Notes: a model not told the origin generated them from the sequence alone. DNA of 64,000 bases from Rickettsiaceae bacterium H1 (GCA_018101195.1 JACDQH010000002.1:124001-188000); one strand, 5' to 3'. Shown: positions 47,901 through 57,695, counted from the stretch's first letter. Numbers and translations: made by a program.

Positions 47901-49575
47901 CAAATTAATTCGTATATCGGAGCAAATGAAAAAGGTTTTCGATATTTCGGAGGATAAGCTAGATCCTGATGCTCTTATTCGTAAAGGGCTGCAAGCAAAG
48001 GTAGATATAATATGGAACGGGGGAATTGGTACTTTTATCAAATCTTCACGCGAAAATAACGATGTAGTGGGTGATAAAAGTAACGACGCAATTCGTATTA
48101 ATGGTAAAGAAGTTAGGGCAAAGATGATTATCGAAGGCGGTAATTTGGGTTGTACTCAGCTTGGTCGTATCGAATATGCAAAGGGGGGAAGCTTTATTAA
48201 CACTGATTTTATCGATAATTCTGCTGGAGTTACTTGTTCTGATATGGAGGTTAATATCAAAATTGCTCTCTCTAAAGCGGTGTTGAATAAGAAGATTACT
48301 ATTAAAGAAAGAAATGAATTAATGGAGGAAATGCAGGACGAAGTGACAAAAATTATTCTACATAATACCAATTTCTTGCAAGCAAGATCATTGGTTATTG
48401 TAAAAATGGAAGCTACTGATAGGTTGGAACAATATCATAGATTGGTTAAACATTTGGAAAAAGAAAAAAGGTTAAATAGAGCCGTAGAATTTATTCCTAA
48501 CGACGAGGAATTTTTGCGTATGTATTCTGAAAAAAATAATTTATCGGTACCTGAGATCGCGGTAATAATTGCTTATGCAAAAATGAGTATTTACGATCAA
48601 TTAATTTCTTCCGAATTGCCTGATGATAAGTACTTAATTAAGTATTTGGTAGAATATTTTCCTCACGGCATGCGTAAAAAATTTTATGATGAAATTATGG
48701 AGCATCGCCTGAGACGAGAAATTATTACAACCCAAGTGGTGAATAGTGTCGTCAATAGGATGGGATGCACCTTTATTTTTAGTTTGGTCGAGTATACCGG
48801 TGCTTCGATAGCCAAAATAGTTAAAATATATATATTGGTATATTATGCTTATCGTTTAGATGCTATTTGGGAAATGGTAGATAATTTGAAAACAAAAATC
48901 GATGTAACTCTGTATCTTGAAATAGTAAATGATATTAATAAATTTATAAAGGATGTGGTTCATTGGTTTATTAGAAATTATCCTAAATCAATTAATATTC
49001 AACTTGCTATTACCGAATTCAAAGATAACATTATCATTATAGCAGATAACATTTGTCGCATATTGGATAAAAAATCTTGTGATTTATATAATCATAAATT
49101 AACTAAATTAACTAAATTGGGTTTATCAGACAATCTTTCCAAACAAATTGCCAGCTTACAATTTTTATCTTCTGCCTTACCAATAATACAGGTTACCAAT
49201 AACATAAGATTTTATGGTAAAATACAAATTCCGTTATTGGTGATTGCTAACTTATATTTTAAAATCGGTTTTCATTTGGATTTTATTTGGTTAAGAGAAG
49301 CTACTGTGAAATTGGAAAGAGGTGATTATTGGCATAGGTTATCGATAGAAGTTTTATTTGATGATTTGCAAGATCAACAGATGAAGCTAACCGAACAAAT
49401 TGCGAAAGAAATTAATGATGTTGAAAACTGTGATGAAGCAATTAAGTATTGGTTAGAATTTCATAAGGATTTATTGCAGCAATATAATATTATGTTAAAT
49501 GATTTGAAAGTGCTTAAAGAATTGGATTTAAGTAGATTAATAATTATAATTAAATCGTTAGCAAAGATAAATTAA
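44905..49575 (+). CDS. gdhB: NAD-specific glutamate dehydrogenase, large 180-kDa type
   Basis: The 1,556-residue protein matches the large bacterial NAD-GDH family. N-terminal ACT-like regulatory regions are followed by the catalytic domain with GGKVARGGIRWSDRTEDFRTE near residue 755, VPVGSKGGFIVK near 790, the NAD-binding GIGDMSGDVFGNG near 930 and IIEGGNLGCTQ near 1075. It oxidises glutamate to 2-oxoglutarate and ammonia, feeding the TCA cycle. The frame is intact over 4.7 kb with no break. The tatB-like ATG begins on the next base after its stop. Confidence 0.96.
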   Translation: MKSLIVDTILKKNVNCDQSLKNFVKQFYAHFSDEYQDKTEILFQIAKSLYDFVQTRKKNENKVRIFKPTIKNHGWESSLTVIEVVTEDKPFLVDSATEELKSKGYIIYDRINSVIMRNIGNEEIMESVIYFSVTDMTEKKMSELKSELIKILQMIECCVADWKAMLTKVDLAANITASNNNIAKKDNEEIVAFLYWLKKDNFIFLGYAEYSWEVDGDNIVRDNNSSLGIPKIDTAIYDIEVSKEAKSAIYITRSDRISKVHRRVNMDCIGVRRYNKKGEIIGEVRFLGLFTSIVYYQDVKLIPIIRKKIAVVEGWSKFLKGSHNHKVLITVLQDFPRAELLHIPEKELFASCMGILSLSIREEVKLFVHIDEVGKFVRCIIFVPKNQFSTALWLKMQKLIANTFHAKVVNEQMRDSGLVRLQLILKIESIKHVVDAKKLELKLKEMARDWKEHVKCALENEFGIGNADSLYRIYENAFPVSYQEAFTADATLYDIKRIEKVRIKKEVESDLHCDGTDNYQLKIYVPKKIIGLFDMLPVIENMGMKITNHYSYVINVVKNCEILIHHFLVSINMQKKISLTLVKEKFELALSKIWKKEVENDYYNSLVLAVGSDWREVLLFRAFSHYLKQIRFHYTEVFIQQALFNHTKIVSLLTKLFHTRLDPKLFSNNTVRNEEVEKISVQLEQLIGEIDNLAEDKIIRALVEIIMSIIRTNYYYSKQYLSFKIDSRKIQNLPLPKPFVEIYVYSHKFEAIHLRGGKVARGGIRWSDRTEDFRTEILGLMKAQMPKNTVIVPVGSKGGFIVKCNGKDYDNVVNCYKDFLRAMLDITDNIVGESVKRPKNTVIYDEDDPYLVLAADKGTATFSDYANAVAKEYNFWLGDAFASGGSTGYDHKAMSITSRGAWVAAQNHLWVLGYDNKKELKMVGIGDMSGDVFGNGLLLSKKIKLIMAFNHIHIFIDPNPDVLSSFNERKRLFNLKRSTWTDYNKELISAGGGIFSRNSKLIRISEQMKKVFDISEDKLDPDALIRKGLQAKVDIIWNGGIGTFIKSSRENNDVVGDKSNDAIRINGKEVRAKMIIEGGNLGCTQLGRIEYAKGGSFINTDFIDNSAGVTCSDMEVNIKIALSKAVLNKKITIKERNELMEEMQDEVTKIILHNTNFLQARSLVIVKMEATDRLEQYHRLVKHLEKEKRLNRAVEFIPNDEEFLRMYSEKNNLSVPEIAVIIAYAKMSIYDQLISSELPDDKYLIKYLVEYFPHGMRKKFYDEIMEHRLRREIITTQVVNSVVNRMGCTFIFSLVEYTGASIAKIVKIYILVYYAYRLDAIWEMVDNLKTKIDVTLYLEIVNDINKFIKDVVHWFIRNYPKSINIQLAITEFKDNIIIIADNICRILDKKSCDLYNHKLTKLTKLGLSDNLSKQIASLQFLSSALPIIQVTNNIRFYGKIQIPLLVIANLYFKIGFHLDFIWLREATVKLERGDYWHRLSIEVLFDDLQDQQMKLTEQIAKEINDVENCDEAIKYWLEFHKDLLQQYNIMLNDLKVLKELDLSRLIIIIKSLAKIN

Positions 49576-49812
49576 ATGTTTGATATTGGTATTTATGAAT
49601 TTGTAATTGTATTAATAGTTATATGTATCGTAGCAAAACCGGAAGAAATACCGTATTATTTAAAATCTGTTAAAAGATGTTATGATTATTTTTTACAATT
49701 AAAATTGGAAATTTACAAACATATAGAGCATGATAATTATGTTAAAGGGGATGATAATGTCATGTATAAATCTTATAAACTTGAAAAGCAGGACATAAAA
49801 AAAATTAGATGA
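49576..49812 (+). CDS. tatB: TatB-like twin-arginine translocase protein
   Basis: The 78-residue protein has the TatA/B layout: an N-terminal membrane helix starting MFDIGIYEFVIVLIVI, a short hinge (AKPEEIP, where most TatB have GPE..P) and an amphipathic helix. The MFDIG start is TatB-like. It is short for TatB, and the hinge glycine is replaced by Ala-Lys. It sits tightly between gdhB (0 bp) and the PleD-like gene (4-nt ATGA overlap). Confidence 0.7.
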   Translation: MFDIGIYEFVIVLIVICIVAKPEEIPYYLKSVKRCYDYFLQLKLEIYKHIEHDNYVKGDDNVMYKSYKLEKQDIKKIR

Positions 49813-51176
49813 CAGCATGTATTTTAATAGTCGATGATGTCCTGAGTAATATAAAATTATTGAAAGCAAAACTGGAACAAGAGTATTACATGGTGTTTTC
49901 TGCCTTGAGTGGTAAAGAAGCATTGAAAATTGCAAAGGAACTCCAACCTGATTTGATTTTACTTGACGTAATGATGCCTGAGATGGACGGATTTGAATTG
50001 TGTCAAATTTTAAAATCTGATTTTACTACCCAAAATATACCGATAATTTTTATTACTGCATTAGATGATATAGAAAGTAGAATTAGAGGTTTGAATTATG
50101 GGGCGGAAGATTTTTTAACTAAGCCGATAAATGACATTCCTTTGTTTGCCAGAATAAAATCTTTATCACGTTTAAAAATGTTTAGTGACGAACTTAATAT
50201 ACGAGATAAAATTGCCAAAGGGTTAAATCATTCGATTATTGGCAACGAGGAGCATTTTAGCAATATGTCGAATGCAAAAATTGTAATAATTGATGATGAT
50301 CAATTAGAAACAGAACAAATAGGTGATTGTTTAGGTGAAGAGTTTAATAATATAGTTATTTGTAATACTAATATCAAGCAATTTTGTGCACATTTTGATC
50401 AAAAAGTTGATTTGATTATTTTAAGTATGCAATCAAAAAAATATGATGGTTTGAAAATATCTTCCGTGTTGCGTATTAGGCATGATGTAAAACACACTCC
50501 GATTTTAATGTTAATTGATGAGAACGACACCGAATATTTAGTTAAAGGAATGGATATTGGTATAAATGATTATTTAACAACGCCAATAAATAATCAAGAA
50601 TTAATTGCACGAGTTCGTTTACAAATAAAAAAAAAGAAATATCACGATGCTTTGTATGATAGTGTTATTAACAATATGGAAATGGCGATAGTCGATTCCT
50701 TAACAGGATGCTATAATCGTTTTTATTTTGATATTCATTTGAAACAGAAGATTATGGAAGTCAAAAAAAACAATTCTCATACTTTGGCATTAATGATCTT
50801 CGATATTGATTTTTTTAAGCAAATTAACGATCGTTTCGGTCACTTAGTTGGTGACGAAGCATTAAAAACAGTAGTAAAATTAGTTCGTAACAATATACGA
50901 GCAAGTGACCTTCTTGCTCGTTTTGGTGGAGAAGAATTCGTAATGTTATTGCCTAATTCCAATTCTGTAAAAGAAACTATCGAATGTGCTCAGCGTATTT
51001 TATCTTTAATTGAAAATTATGACTTTACTATAAACAGAGTAAATTATAAATTAACTATTAGTGTAGGGGCAACTCACTTAACTAAAAATGACGATTTAAA
51101 CTCTTTTGTTGCAAGAGCGGATCAAAATTTATATAAAGCAAAAAATTCCGGGCGTAATAAATTAGTTTTTAATTAG
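49809..51176 (+). CDS. pleD: PleD-type response regulator with GGDEF domain
   Basis: The 455-residue protein has two receiver domains. The first has LIVDDVLSNI and the phospho-acceptor in LILLDVMMPEMDG, near residue 54. The second is degenerate, with DLIILSMQSKKYDG where the Asp is replaced. A GGDEF domain follows with active-site FGGEEF near residue 377 and the inhibitory RASD site five residues before it. It should make cyclic di-GMP when phosphorylated, with product inhibition. Its start overlaps the tatB-like gene. Confidence 0.92.
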   Translation: MTACILIVDDVLSNIKLLKAKLEQEYYMVFSALSGKEALKIAKELQPDLILLDVMMPEMDGFELCQILKSDFTTQNIPIIFITALDDIESRIRGLNYGAEDFLTKPINDIPLFARIKSLSRLKMFSDELNIRDKIAKGLNHSIIGNEEHFSNMSNAKIVIIDDDQLETEQIGDCLGEEFNNIVICNTNIKQFCAHFDQKVDLIILSMQSKKYDGLKISSVLRIRHDVKHTPILMLIDENDTEYLVKGMDIGINDYLTTPINNQELIARVRLQIKKKKYHDALYDSVINNMEMAIVDSLTGCYNRFYFDIHLKQKIMEVKKNNSHTLALMIFDIDFFKQINDRFGHLVGDEALKTVVKLVRNNIRASDLLARFGGEEFVMLLPNSNSVKETIECAQRILSLIENYDFTINRVNYKLTISVGATHLTKNDDLNSFVARADQNLYKAKNSGRNKLVFN

Positions 51177-51975
51177 CTTTCTTTCGAGCATTTTTTCTAA
51201 TCGTAATTTGACTTTTTAATTTTGGTGTTTTCTTAAGTTTTTTGTTATTGATTATATCTTTTTGTTCTACATTATATATCTTGATGCTATCTTTTGTTTT
51301 ATTGAAATTAAAAGCATTTTTTGTTGCTAATTGATCGGCAATTTTTGTGAATGTGCTTGTCTGTATTTTTACGGAATTTGTAAAAATACTGGATTTTTTC
51401 GTATTAATTTTATTTTTTTTGTTTACCTCTTGAGTCTTACTGAAAATGCTTTTGTTACTTTTAACTAATTTTTTGACAACATTGCTCTTGGTGAAAGATT
51501 CTTTGCTATCCTTAATTAAATCGAATAATTTTTCACTTATATTTTTTTCTTTCACAGGTGCGATATAATCTATGTCCCAACCTGTATTATTGGTATTTAT
51601 TACTTTGGCACCCAATAATTTATACATAGTAAATTGATCTACATTTTGTTTGTTGTTATTTTCTTCTTTATCATGTACTGAACCTGTGGATTCGGTTTGT
51701 TCTTTTTGCATACGTTTTTTGTATAAATTGTATGATTTAACAAAATCTTTGTCGACATTAAATTGTACCCCTCCTGGGTTGTGAATGGGAATATGTTCGA
51801 ATGTTGTAGTTGCAATTTCATCATTATTATCACTGAATACCCCTTTTATTTTAGAAAAAGTTTGAGAATTTGTTATTTTATCGGTATCTAACAAAGATAT
51901 GTTATGATTACTAATACTACTGCCGGCACAAGATGTTAATGATAAAATTATGCAACAGTGAAGAATAGTTTTCAT
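51169..51975 (-). CDS. Uncharacterised lysine-rich lipoprotein
   Basis: The 268-residue protein starts with a lipoprotein signal (ILSLTSCAGSS, lipidation Cys near residue 16). The rest is polar and very rich in Lys, Asn and Ser with no recognised domain, and it ends in a basic tail. It would be anchored to the envelope. The 3-prime end overlaps the convergent pleD gene by 8 nt. No family is recognised. Confidence 0.6.
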   Translation of the reverse strand: MKTILHCCIILSLTSCAGSSISNHNISLLDTDKITNSQTFSKIKGVFSDNNDEIATTTFEHIPIHNPGGVQFNVDKDFVKSYNLYKKRMQKEQTESTGSVHDKEENNNKQNVDQFTMYKLLGAKVINTNNTGWDIDYIAPVKEKNISEKLFDLIKDSKESFTKSNVVKKLVKSNKSIFSKTQEVNKKNKINTKKSSIFTNSVKIQTSTFTKIADQLATKNAFNFNKTKDSIKIYNVEQKDIINNKKLKKTPKLKSQITIRKNARKKAN

Positions 51976-51984
51976 ATTGATTTA

Positions 51985-52010
51985 AAATATATAAGATACC
52001 TTTTAGTATC
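51985..52010 (-). terminator. Weak candidate terminator after atpA
   Basis: On the minus strand GATAC, loop TAAAAG and GTATC form a 5-bp stem followed by an AT-rich tract (TTATATATTTT). It lies about 25 bp after the atpA stop. The stem is short, so confidence is low. Confidence 0.3.
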
Positions 52011-52034
52011 AAGTTTTTATAAAATATCTGTTAC

Positions 52035-53567
52035 TTATACGGAGAACTTATTTTTAATAAAATTTTCTAATATTTTAGCTAAATTTTCCTCCGAAATAAT
52101 TTTTTGTTTTTCCCTAATTACATCTAAAACATCCTGATTATTTTCATGCATAAAATTTAGTAAATTTTGTTCGAATTCAGAAATTTTATTTATAGGTATG
52201 TTGTCGATATATCCTTTTATTCCGGCAAACATTACTACAATTTGTTCTTCTGTCGATAGAGGTCTATTTTGTTTTTGTTTAAGTAATTCGGTCATTCTTT
52301 TTCCTCTTTCTAGTTGCTTTTGTGAACTCTCGTCAAGATTGGAACTGAATTGTGAAAATGATTCTAATTCCCGATATTGTGCCAACTCTAATTTAATTGA
52401 ACCGGCTACACTCTTCATCGCTTTGGTTTGTGCGGCGGAACCGACACGAGAAACTGATAAGCCAACATTTATCGCAGGTTTGATTCCTTTATTAAATAAT
52501 TCGGATTCGAGAAATATTTGACCATCAGTAATAGAAATAACATTTGTGGGAATATAAGCGGAAACATCTCCAGCTAAAGTTTCGATTATCGGCATTGCCG
52601 TTAACGATCCAGAACCACAATAATCGGACATTTTTGCTGCTCGTTCCAACAGACGCGAATGTGCGTAAAATACATCGCCGGGATAAGCTTCACGACCGGG
52701 AGGCCTTTTAAGTAATAATGACATTTGTCTGTAAGCTATGGCATGTTTGGATAAATCGTCATAAATTATTAAGCAATGCATTCCATTATCTCGGAAATAT
52801 TCTCCCATTGCACAACCAGAATAAGCTGCTAAAAACTGTAATACTGCCGATTCTGATGCCGTAGCGGATACGATAGTAGTGTAATTCAATGCACCATGTT
52901 CTTCTAAAATTTTTGCCGTATAAGCTATATTCGATTGCTTTTGTCCTATCGATACGTAAATGCAATGTACTTTTTCATTATCAGTTTTAGCCAGATCGTT
53001 TATCTTTTTTTGATTAATTATCGTATCGATTGCAATTGTTGTTTTACCGGTTTGCCTGTCACCGATAACTAATTCTCTTTGACCCCGACCTATGGGGATT
53101 AAACTGTCTATCGATTTAATACCGGTTTGTAAAGGTTCGCACACGGATTTTCTTTCGATAATCCCCGGAGCCTTATTTTCTATTTTGGCATAATTTTTGC
53201 TTTTAATTTTTCCTTTACCGTCTATCGGTTCGCCCAACGTATTTACTATTCTGCCCAACACTTCTTTTCCAACCGGTACTGTAAAAAAGTTATCGGTACG
53301 TTTGATTTTATCTCCTTCGTTGATATTACTTTCGTTACCCAATACTACTATTCCTACATTATCGTATTCCAAGCTGAGAATTACCCCTTTTGTTCCGTCA
53401 GGAAATTCTACTACTTCACTGAATTTTCCATTATCAAGACCGTAAGCTCTGATTATTCCGTCTTTAATGGAAATTACTTCCCCTATCTCTTCATAAGACA
53501 GCTTATTATCGAAATCTTGAATTTTTTCTTTAATGATACGCGAAACCTCAGACGTATTTAATTCCAT
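52035..53567 (-). CDS. atpA: ATP synthase F1 subunit alpha
   Basis: The 510-residue subunit has the P-loop [13 protein letters not shown] near residue 169, the [13 protein letters not shown]-terminal barrel, [17 protein letters not shown] near 270 and the signature [17 protein letters not shown] near 366. It is the non-catalytic nucleotide-binding partner of beta in F1. Its ATG overlaps the atpH end by 10 nt. The usual atpG, atpD and atpC genes do not follow; a lipoprotein gene does. Confidence 0.97.
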   Translation of the reverse strand: MELNTSEVSRIIKEKIQDFDNKLSYEEIGEVISIKDGIIRAYGLDNGKFSEVVEFPDGTKGVILSLEYDNVGIVVLGNESNINEGDKIKRTDNFFTVPVGKEVLGRIVNTLGEPIDGKGKIKSKNYAKIENKAPGIIERKSVCEPLQTGIKSIDSLIPIGRGQRELVIGDRQTGKTTIAIDTIINQKKINDLAKTDNEKVHCIYVSIGQKQSNIAYTAKILEEHGALNYTTIVSATASESAVLQFLAAYSGCAMGEYFRDNGMHCLIIYDDLSKHAIAYRQMSLLLKRPPGREAYPGDVFYAHSRLLERAAKMSDYCGSGSLTAMPIIETLAGDVSAYIPTNVISITDGQIFLESELFNKGIKPAINVGLSVSRVGSAAQTKAMKSVAGSIKLELAQYRELESFSQFSSNLDESSQKQLERGKRMTELLKQKQNRPLSTEEQIVVMFAGIKGYIDNIPINKISEFEQNLLNFMHENNQDVLDVIREKQKIISEENLAKILENFIKNKFSV

Positions 53568-54082
53568 GTTAAAACCTCTTTTTTACTTATTTGTTTCATT
53601 ATTTCCAGTTTATGTTTTGACGATAAATCGAGTATCGTATAACCATGCCTTATTATTATACCGCCGAGGATTGATTTATCAATGTGATTAACGATGTTTA
53701 CGTTCTTCTTTATAGCTAGGAAATTCTTTATTTTTTGTAAATAATTTTTTGTTAATGCCAGGGTGGAAGTAACGATTACATCGATTTCATCACGTTTTTC
53801 TTTCAATATTTGTAAAAATTTTTTTGCTATACTTTGAAGTAAATTTAACCTATTGTTTTTTGTTAATATTTTACAAAAATTTACCGTTAATATCGACATA
53901 TTTTCAGTTATTTTACTTATGATTTCCTTTTTCTTTCTCGGGTTATGTAATAACGAATTTAATTTTTTGTTTTGAGATATCAGTTCATTAAGTACTACCA
54001 TATCATTTTCAACTTTATCGTCTTTTGCTTCAGAAACAGCTTGATATAAGGCCTGTGCATAACGTGATATGATTATTGACAT
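53558..54082 (-). CDS. atpH: ATP synthase F1 subunit delta
   Basis: The product of about 174 residues matches the delta/OSCP family: [15 protein letters not shown] at the N-terminus, [15 protein letters not shown] near residue 60 and the C-terminal [21 protein letters not shown]. It links F1 to the stator. The ATG at 54082 is chosen over a TTG two codons earlier. It overlaps atpA and is the first gene of this two-gene unit. Confidence 0.9.
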   Translation of the reverse strand: MSIIISRYAQALYQAVSEAKDDKVENDMVVLNELISQNKKLNSLLHNPRKKKEIISKITENMSILTVNFCKILTKNNRLNLLQSIAKKFLQILKEKRDEIDVIVTSTLALTKNYLQKIKNFLAIKKNVNIVNHIDKSILGGIIIRHGYTILDLSSKHKLEIMKQISKKEVLTWN

Positions 54083-54088
54083 AATCAA

Positions 54089-55017
54089 AAATTGTAAAAT
54101 TAAACATTGGCATATTTCACAAAGTTGTCAATATTATACAAAGTATATTATTTTAATAATAAATTGTATTTTTTTATAAAAAATTTTTCGCTTTGTGAAA
54201 TAGTTATAACTGTATTGTTTGTCATTCTTCTCGTTGTCTTGATGACTGTAATTCTATACTATCGTAACCATATAAAAAAATAATAGATGAGAATAATAAT
54301 ATACAATAAAGATTAAATAATTTTTATTCTCAAATAAAACATTTACTTTATTACCTTCTATTCTTAAATCTATTGAAAGTGACGATTTTGAACAAAATGA
54401 TTTGACTTATTGTGTAAAACATTTTTAAGAATTCGAAAAGAATTTTTGATTTAATCAAATGAAAAAATGATAAGGGAAAGTTGTAGTGGATTTGAATAAG
54501 CTTAAAAATAATGTTGTCCATAATAACAGAAGTAAGATGTTTGAATTCTAATTTACATAGAGCGAAAGTAATAGAAATTTTATAACCTTTATTATTAAAA
54601 TTTTTTTTGGTAATCCTGAAGAGCAGTATTTTCATATTAAAATGTGTACAAGAATTTGGTATTGAAATAGGGGCTGAGTAAATGTTAAGTATTACTCGTT
54701 TGATTGATTGTATTTTAAAAAGAAATTCGTTATGATTACGTACATAAGGTGAGATCTTATGCAGGAAAAAACAGGATTAGTTTATTTAATAAAAGTAATT
54801 TAGAAAAACAAAATCTATCCATAATGTTACAAAATCTCTATTACAAATCCGCTCTATATAATAAATATTGCGCTAACATTTCGATTGATCTGGTAATAGA
54901 AAAGAGAACTTTTATTATTATGCGATTGAATGCAGACTAAGAAAAAATAATTAATAAAACAATAATTAAAAATGTTGATTCTATAACACAAGGTATGGAT
55001 TAACGATGGATACATAG
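54089..55017. other. AT-rich spacer with no confident gene
   Basis: No supported gene is seen in this roughly 930-bp stretch. An 11-bp perfect inverted repeat, ATTTCACAAAG (54114-54124) and CTTTGTGAAAT (54191-54201), lies upstream of atpH. A minus-strand frame at 54351-54635 has composition typical of random AT-rich DNA. A plus-strand stretch at about 54682-54940 reads somewhat like protein (RSYAGKNRISLFNKSNLEKQ in one frame, MLSITRLIDCILKRN in another just before) and may be a relic. Confidence 0.4.
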
Positions 55018-55317
55018 CTAATATTGTCTAATTTTAATCTTATGTATTGCTTTATAACCGAACAAAATTGCTATTTTTTCAATTAAAACGGGAATTAAAT
55101 ACTGTATTTCTATTGCCGTATTTCCATTCTCGGCAGTTATATAAAGAGTATTATGTTTGCTATATTTGTCGAAAGATATTTTATAGGGCTTGCTATACAG
55201 CGATAGTGGCTCGTGTAATAATTTGCTCCAGTTGAGTTTTAATGTTGTTTCTAAAATGCCGAATCTGTAACTAATCGGCTTTATTAATTTATCAAGCAAC
55301 ATATTCAATTTTTTCAT
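55018..55317 (-). CDS. dciA: DciA-like protein (DUF721)
   Basis: The 99-residue protein shows the DUF721 core: LETTLKLNWSKLLHEPLSLYS near residue 24, NTLYITAENGNTAIEIQYL near 57 and KIAILFGYKAIHKIKI at the end. DciA promotes loading of the replicative helicase DnaB in bacteria without DnaC/DnaI. It is read divergently from mlaE. The length is short but complete for the core fold. Confidence 0.82.
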   Translation of the reverse strand: MKKLNMLLDKLIKPISYRFGILETTLKLNWSKLLHEPLSLYSKPYKISFDKYSKHNTLYITAENGNTAIEIQYLIPVLIEKIAILFGYKAIHKIKIRQY

Positions 55318-55363
55318 AACGTGGTGTTAAAATTATAGCAAAATTTATTACATTATAACCTTT

Positions 55364-56128
55364 ATGTTAAGTATAATAGGCCGTTATGCTTATAATCTTA
55401 TTTACTCTTTTATTTATTTCATATTTTTTCTGTTAAGAGTAATATACCACTGCACTACTTCAACTTCTTATTATAGAGAATTATTTTTTCAATTTTTTAA
55501 GCTCGGTTACTTATCCGTATCTATCGTTACTGTGACTTCTATATTCACCGGAGCAGTTTTAGCGTTGCAAAGTTACATGGGATTATCACAATTTAATATT
55601 GAAAATTCAATACCGGGATTAATTATTATTTCTATGACTAGGGAATTAGGACCGGTATTAATTGGTTTAATATTTGCTGGTAGGGTAGGTTCCGGTATAT
55701 GTGCGGAATTAAGTAGTATGAAGATTACTGAACAAATAGACGCTCTTGCTACTTTATATATCGATCCTTTTAAATACTTGATTTTTCCACGAGTAATATC
55801 CGGTATTGTTTGTTTACCTTTGCTTGTTATCGTCGGAGATATTTTCGGAATATATGGGGGGTATCTGGTCGGAGTATATAAATTGGGTTTTAATGGACAT
55901 ATGTATATAGAAAATACCGTTGCATTTTTAAATTATTCGGATGTATTTTTAGGGTTGATCAAAGCTGCAATCTTCGGTTTTGTTATCACATTGATTGGTT
56001 GTTATTACGGTTATCATTGTAATTCCGGAGCAAAAGGAATAGGGGATGCAACGACGAAATCGGTTGTGATAAATTCTATATTGATACTGTTGTTAAATTA
56101 TGTGATTGCATCGGTATTTTTTTCATGA
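55364..56128 (+). CDS. mlaE: Phospholipid ABC transporter permease MlaE
   Basis: The 254-residue permease has the MlaE family blocks: FTGAVLALQSYMGLSQF near residue 66, the LIFAGRVGSGICAELSSMKITEQIDAL stretch near 105-131 and about five membrane helices. It forms the inner-membrane channel of the Mla system, which moves phospholipids between membranes. Its stop overlaps the mlaF ATG by 4 nt. mlaD and mlaC do not follow here. Confidence 0.92.
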   Translation: MLSIIGRYAYNLIYSFIYFIFFLLRVIYHCTTSTSYYRELFFQFFKLGYLSVSIVTVTSIFTGAVLALQSYMGLSQFNIENSIPGLIIISMTRELGPVLIGLIFAGRVGSGICAELSSMKITEQIDALATLYIDPFKYLIFPRVISGIVCLPLLVIVGDIFGIYGGYLVGVYKLGFNGHMYIENTVAFLNYSDVFLGLIKAAIFGFVITLIGCYYGYHCNSGAKGIGDATTKSVVINSILILLLNYVIASVFFS

Positions 56129-56838
56129 CGAATATAATTTCAATTTCTGCCCTTAATCTTAATTTAAACAATAAAAGAGTTTTGGACGGTATTAATTTGG
56201 AGGTTAAACAAGGAGAAAATTTAATTTTGATGGGAAGTTCTGGTAGTGGTAAATCAGTGTTAACTAAAACGATAATCGGATTTTTTCCCTATCGTCGCGG
56301 AAGTATTAAAATAGAAGGAAATGAAGTTGTTTCTTCTGTCGAACATAATGTGAAGTTACATAAAATTGGTTTTGTTTTTCAGAATAATGCTTTGTTTGAT
56401 AGTTTACCTATTTGGGAAAACATATCGTTCGGATTATTGCAAAAACATAAAATTGCACGAAAATTAGCTAGAGAAAAAGTGGCGGCAAAGCTGAATTTAG
56501 TAGGCTTAAATGAGGATATAGTAGATAAATTTCCTGATGAATTATCGGGAGGAATGCAAAAACGCATTGCTATTTTGCGTACTGTTATTTTGCAGCCTAA
56601 AATAATTATTTTCGATGAACCAACAAGTGGATTGGATCCAATAACAAGCGATACGATTACCGAATTTATTTTAAGTATCGCAGGAGATGTAACTAAAGTT
56701 ATTATTACACACGATGTGAAATTAGCAAAAAAAATTCTTGGAAATCTTGCTATTTTAAGTGATGGCAAAATAGTTTGGCATGGGACAATTGATGAAACAA
56801 GAGAGAGCGTTAGCACTTACCTAAAGTATTTTACTTGA
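56125..56838 (+). CDS. mlaF: Phospholipid ABC transporter ATPase MlaF
   Basis: The 237-residue ABC ATPase shows Walker A GSSGSGKSVLTK near residue 38, the signature DELSGGMQKRIAI near 142, Walker B IIIFDEPTSGLDP near 165 and a switch His in ITHD near 200. It powers MlaE. The start overlaps mlaE (ATGA), so they are translationally coupled. The gene is intact. Confidence 0.93.
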   Translation: MTNIISISALNLNLNNKRVLDGINLEVKQGENLILMGSSGSGKSVLTKTIIGFFPYRRGSIKIEGNEVVSSVEHNVKLHKIGFVFQNNALFDSLPIWENISFGLLQKHKIARKLAREKVAAKLNLVGLNEDIVDKFPDELSGGMQKRIAILRTVILQPKIIIFDEPTSGLDPITSDTITEFILSIAGDVTKVIITHDVKLAKKILGNLAILSDGKIVWHGTIDETRESVSTYLKYFT

Positions 56839-56945
56839 TGATATATTCACCGATGTTTGACATGTTTGTTATTGAAGCTTCAGTTACGAAATTTTTAATA
56901 TTTGCTTCAATGACGGTAACATAATAGCTGAATCTAGCAAGTTTA

Positions 56946-57251
56946 TCAAAAATCATTATTACTTTGATCTTCGATTATTAAATTTTCAATTGGGTGAATT
57001 TTAGCTGTCTTGATTTGTTTTGGCCAAATTAAAGAAGTGTAAGAGTTGTATATTTGATATTGGTTTAACCAAGTGATTACTTCTATATTCTTCAATGCTT
57101 TTGATATCTTTTTACATTTGGTTATTGAAATTTAGGCAAGATCGTTATTAATTTGTATTTCTTTTCTTATTAAATTGAATTTAATTACAATAAATGCCGA
57201 TAACACAATAGTTATAACTAATGACAGTATAATTATTGTTAAAGATGTCAT
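56946..57251 (-). pseudogene. Relic of a single-span membrane protein
   Basis: A minus-strand frame starts at the ATG at 57251 (MTSLTIIILSLVITIVLSAF, one membrane helix) and stops at a TAA about 40 codons in. It then stays open in the same frame for 61 more codons (NIEVITWLNQYQIYNSYTSL). This suggests a protein of about 100 residues inactivated by one nonsense change. No family is recognised. The rest of the 56839-58376 spacer holds only the F-box relic and AT-rich DNA. Confidence 0.35.
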
Positions 57252-57695
57252 TTTATAAAAGTTGTCTATAACCACGTTATAATACTCGTATAAAAAAGAA
57301 AGCAAAAATTTATATATTGATTATAGGGGGGTAAAGCTTGATCGTCTCTAATCCTCTGTCGCCATTAAACATCTAATTAACATCAACACGGATAGCAATC
57401 CGGGAAGAACAATATTAATATAGCGGCAAGTAAAAGTCTAAAATAAGAATGTCGGCTTTGAAATTGTTATTAAAGGAGTAATAAATGTAAACAAAGCAAA
57501 GCTATAAGGGAAGTTATTAATTTTTTCGATTGAAGATGAATTTTGTTCTTATAGAAGATGATAACATTTTGCTTCATTTATTATTATAATAATCCTTTAT
57601 AAATTTTTATAATTTTGTTTATTTAAATAAAAACCTTTATTTTTGTATTTTAATAACAATTGTTTTTTATCATATGCTTATAATTTTTGTTAATT

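Noticed and set aside
54114..54201. 11-bp inverted repeat upstream of atpH as a regulatory element
   Set aside because: Arms are 66 nt apart and an 11-bp match within 100 bp is close to chance expectation for this composition; noted only in the spacer description.
54351..54635. Minus-strand 94-codon frame as a gene
   Set aside because: No motif or start signal was seen. Residue content is typical of translated AT-rich spacer.
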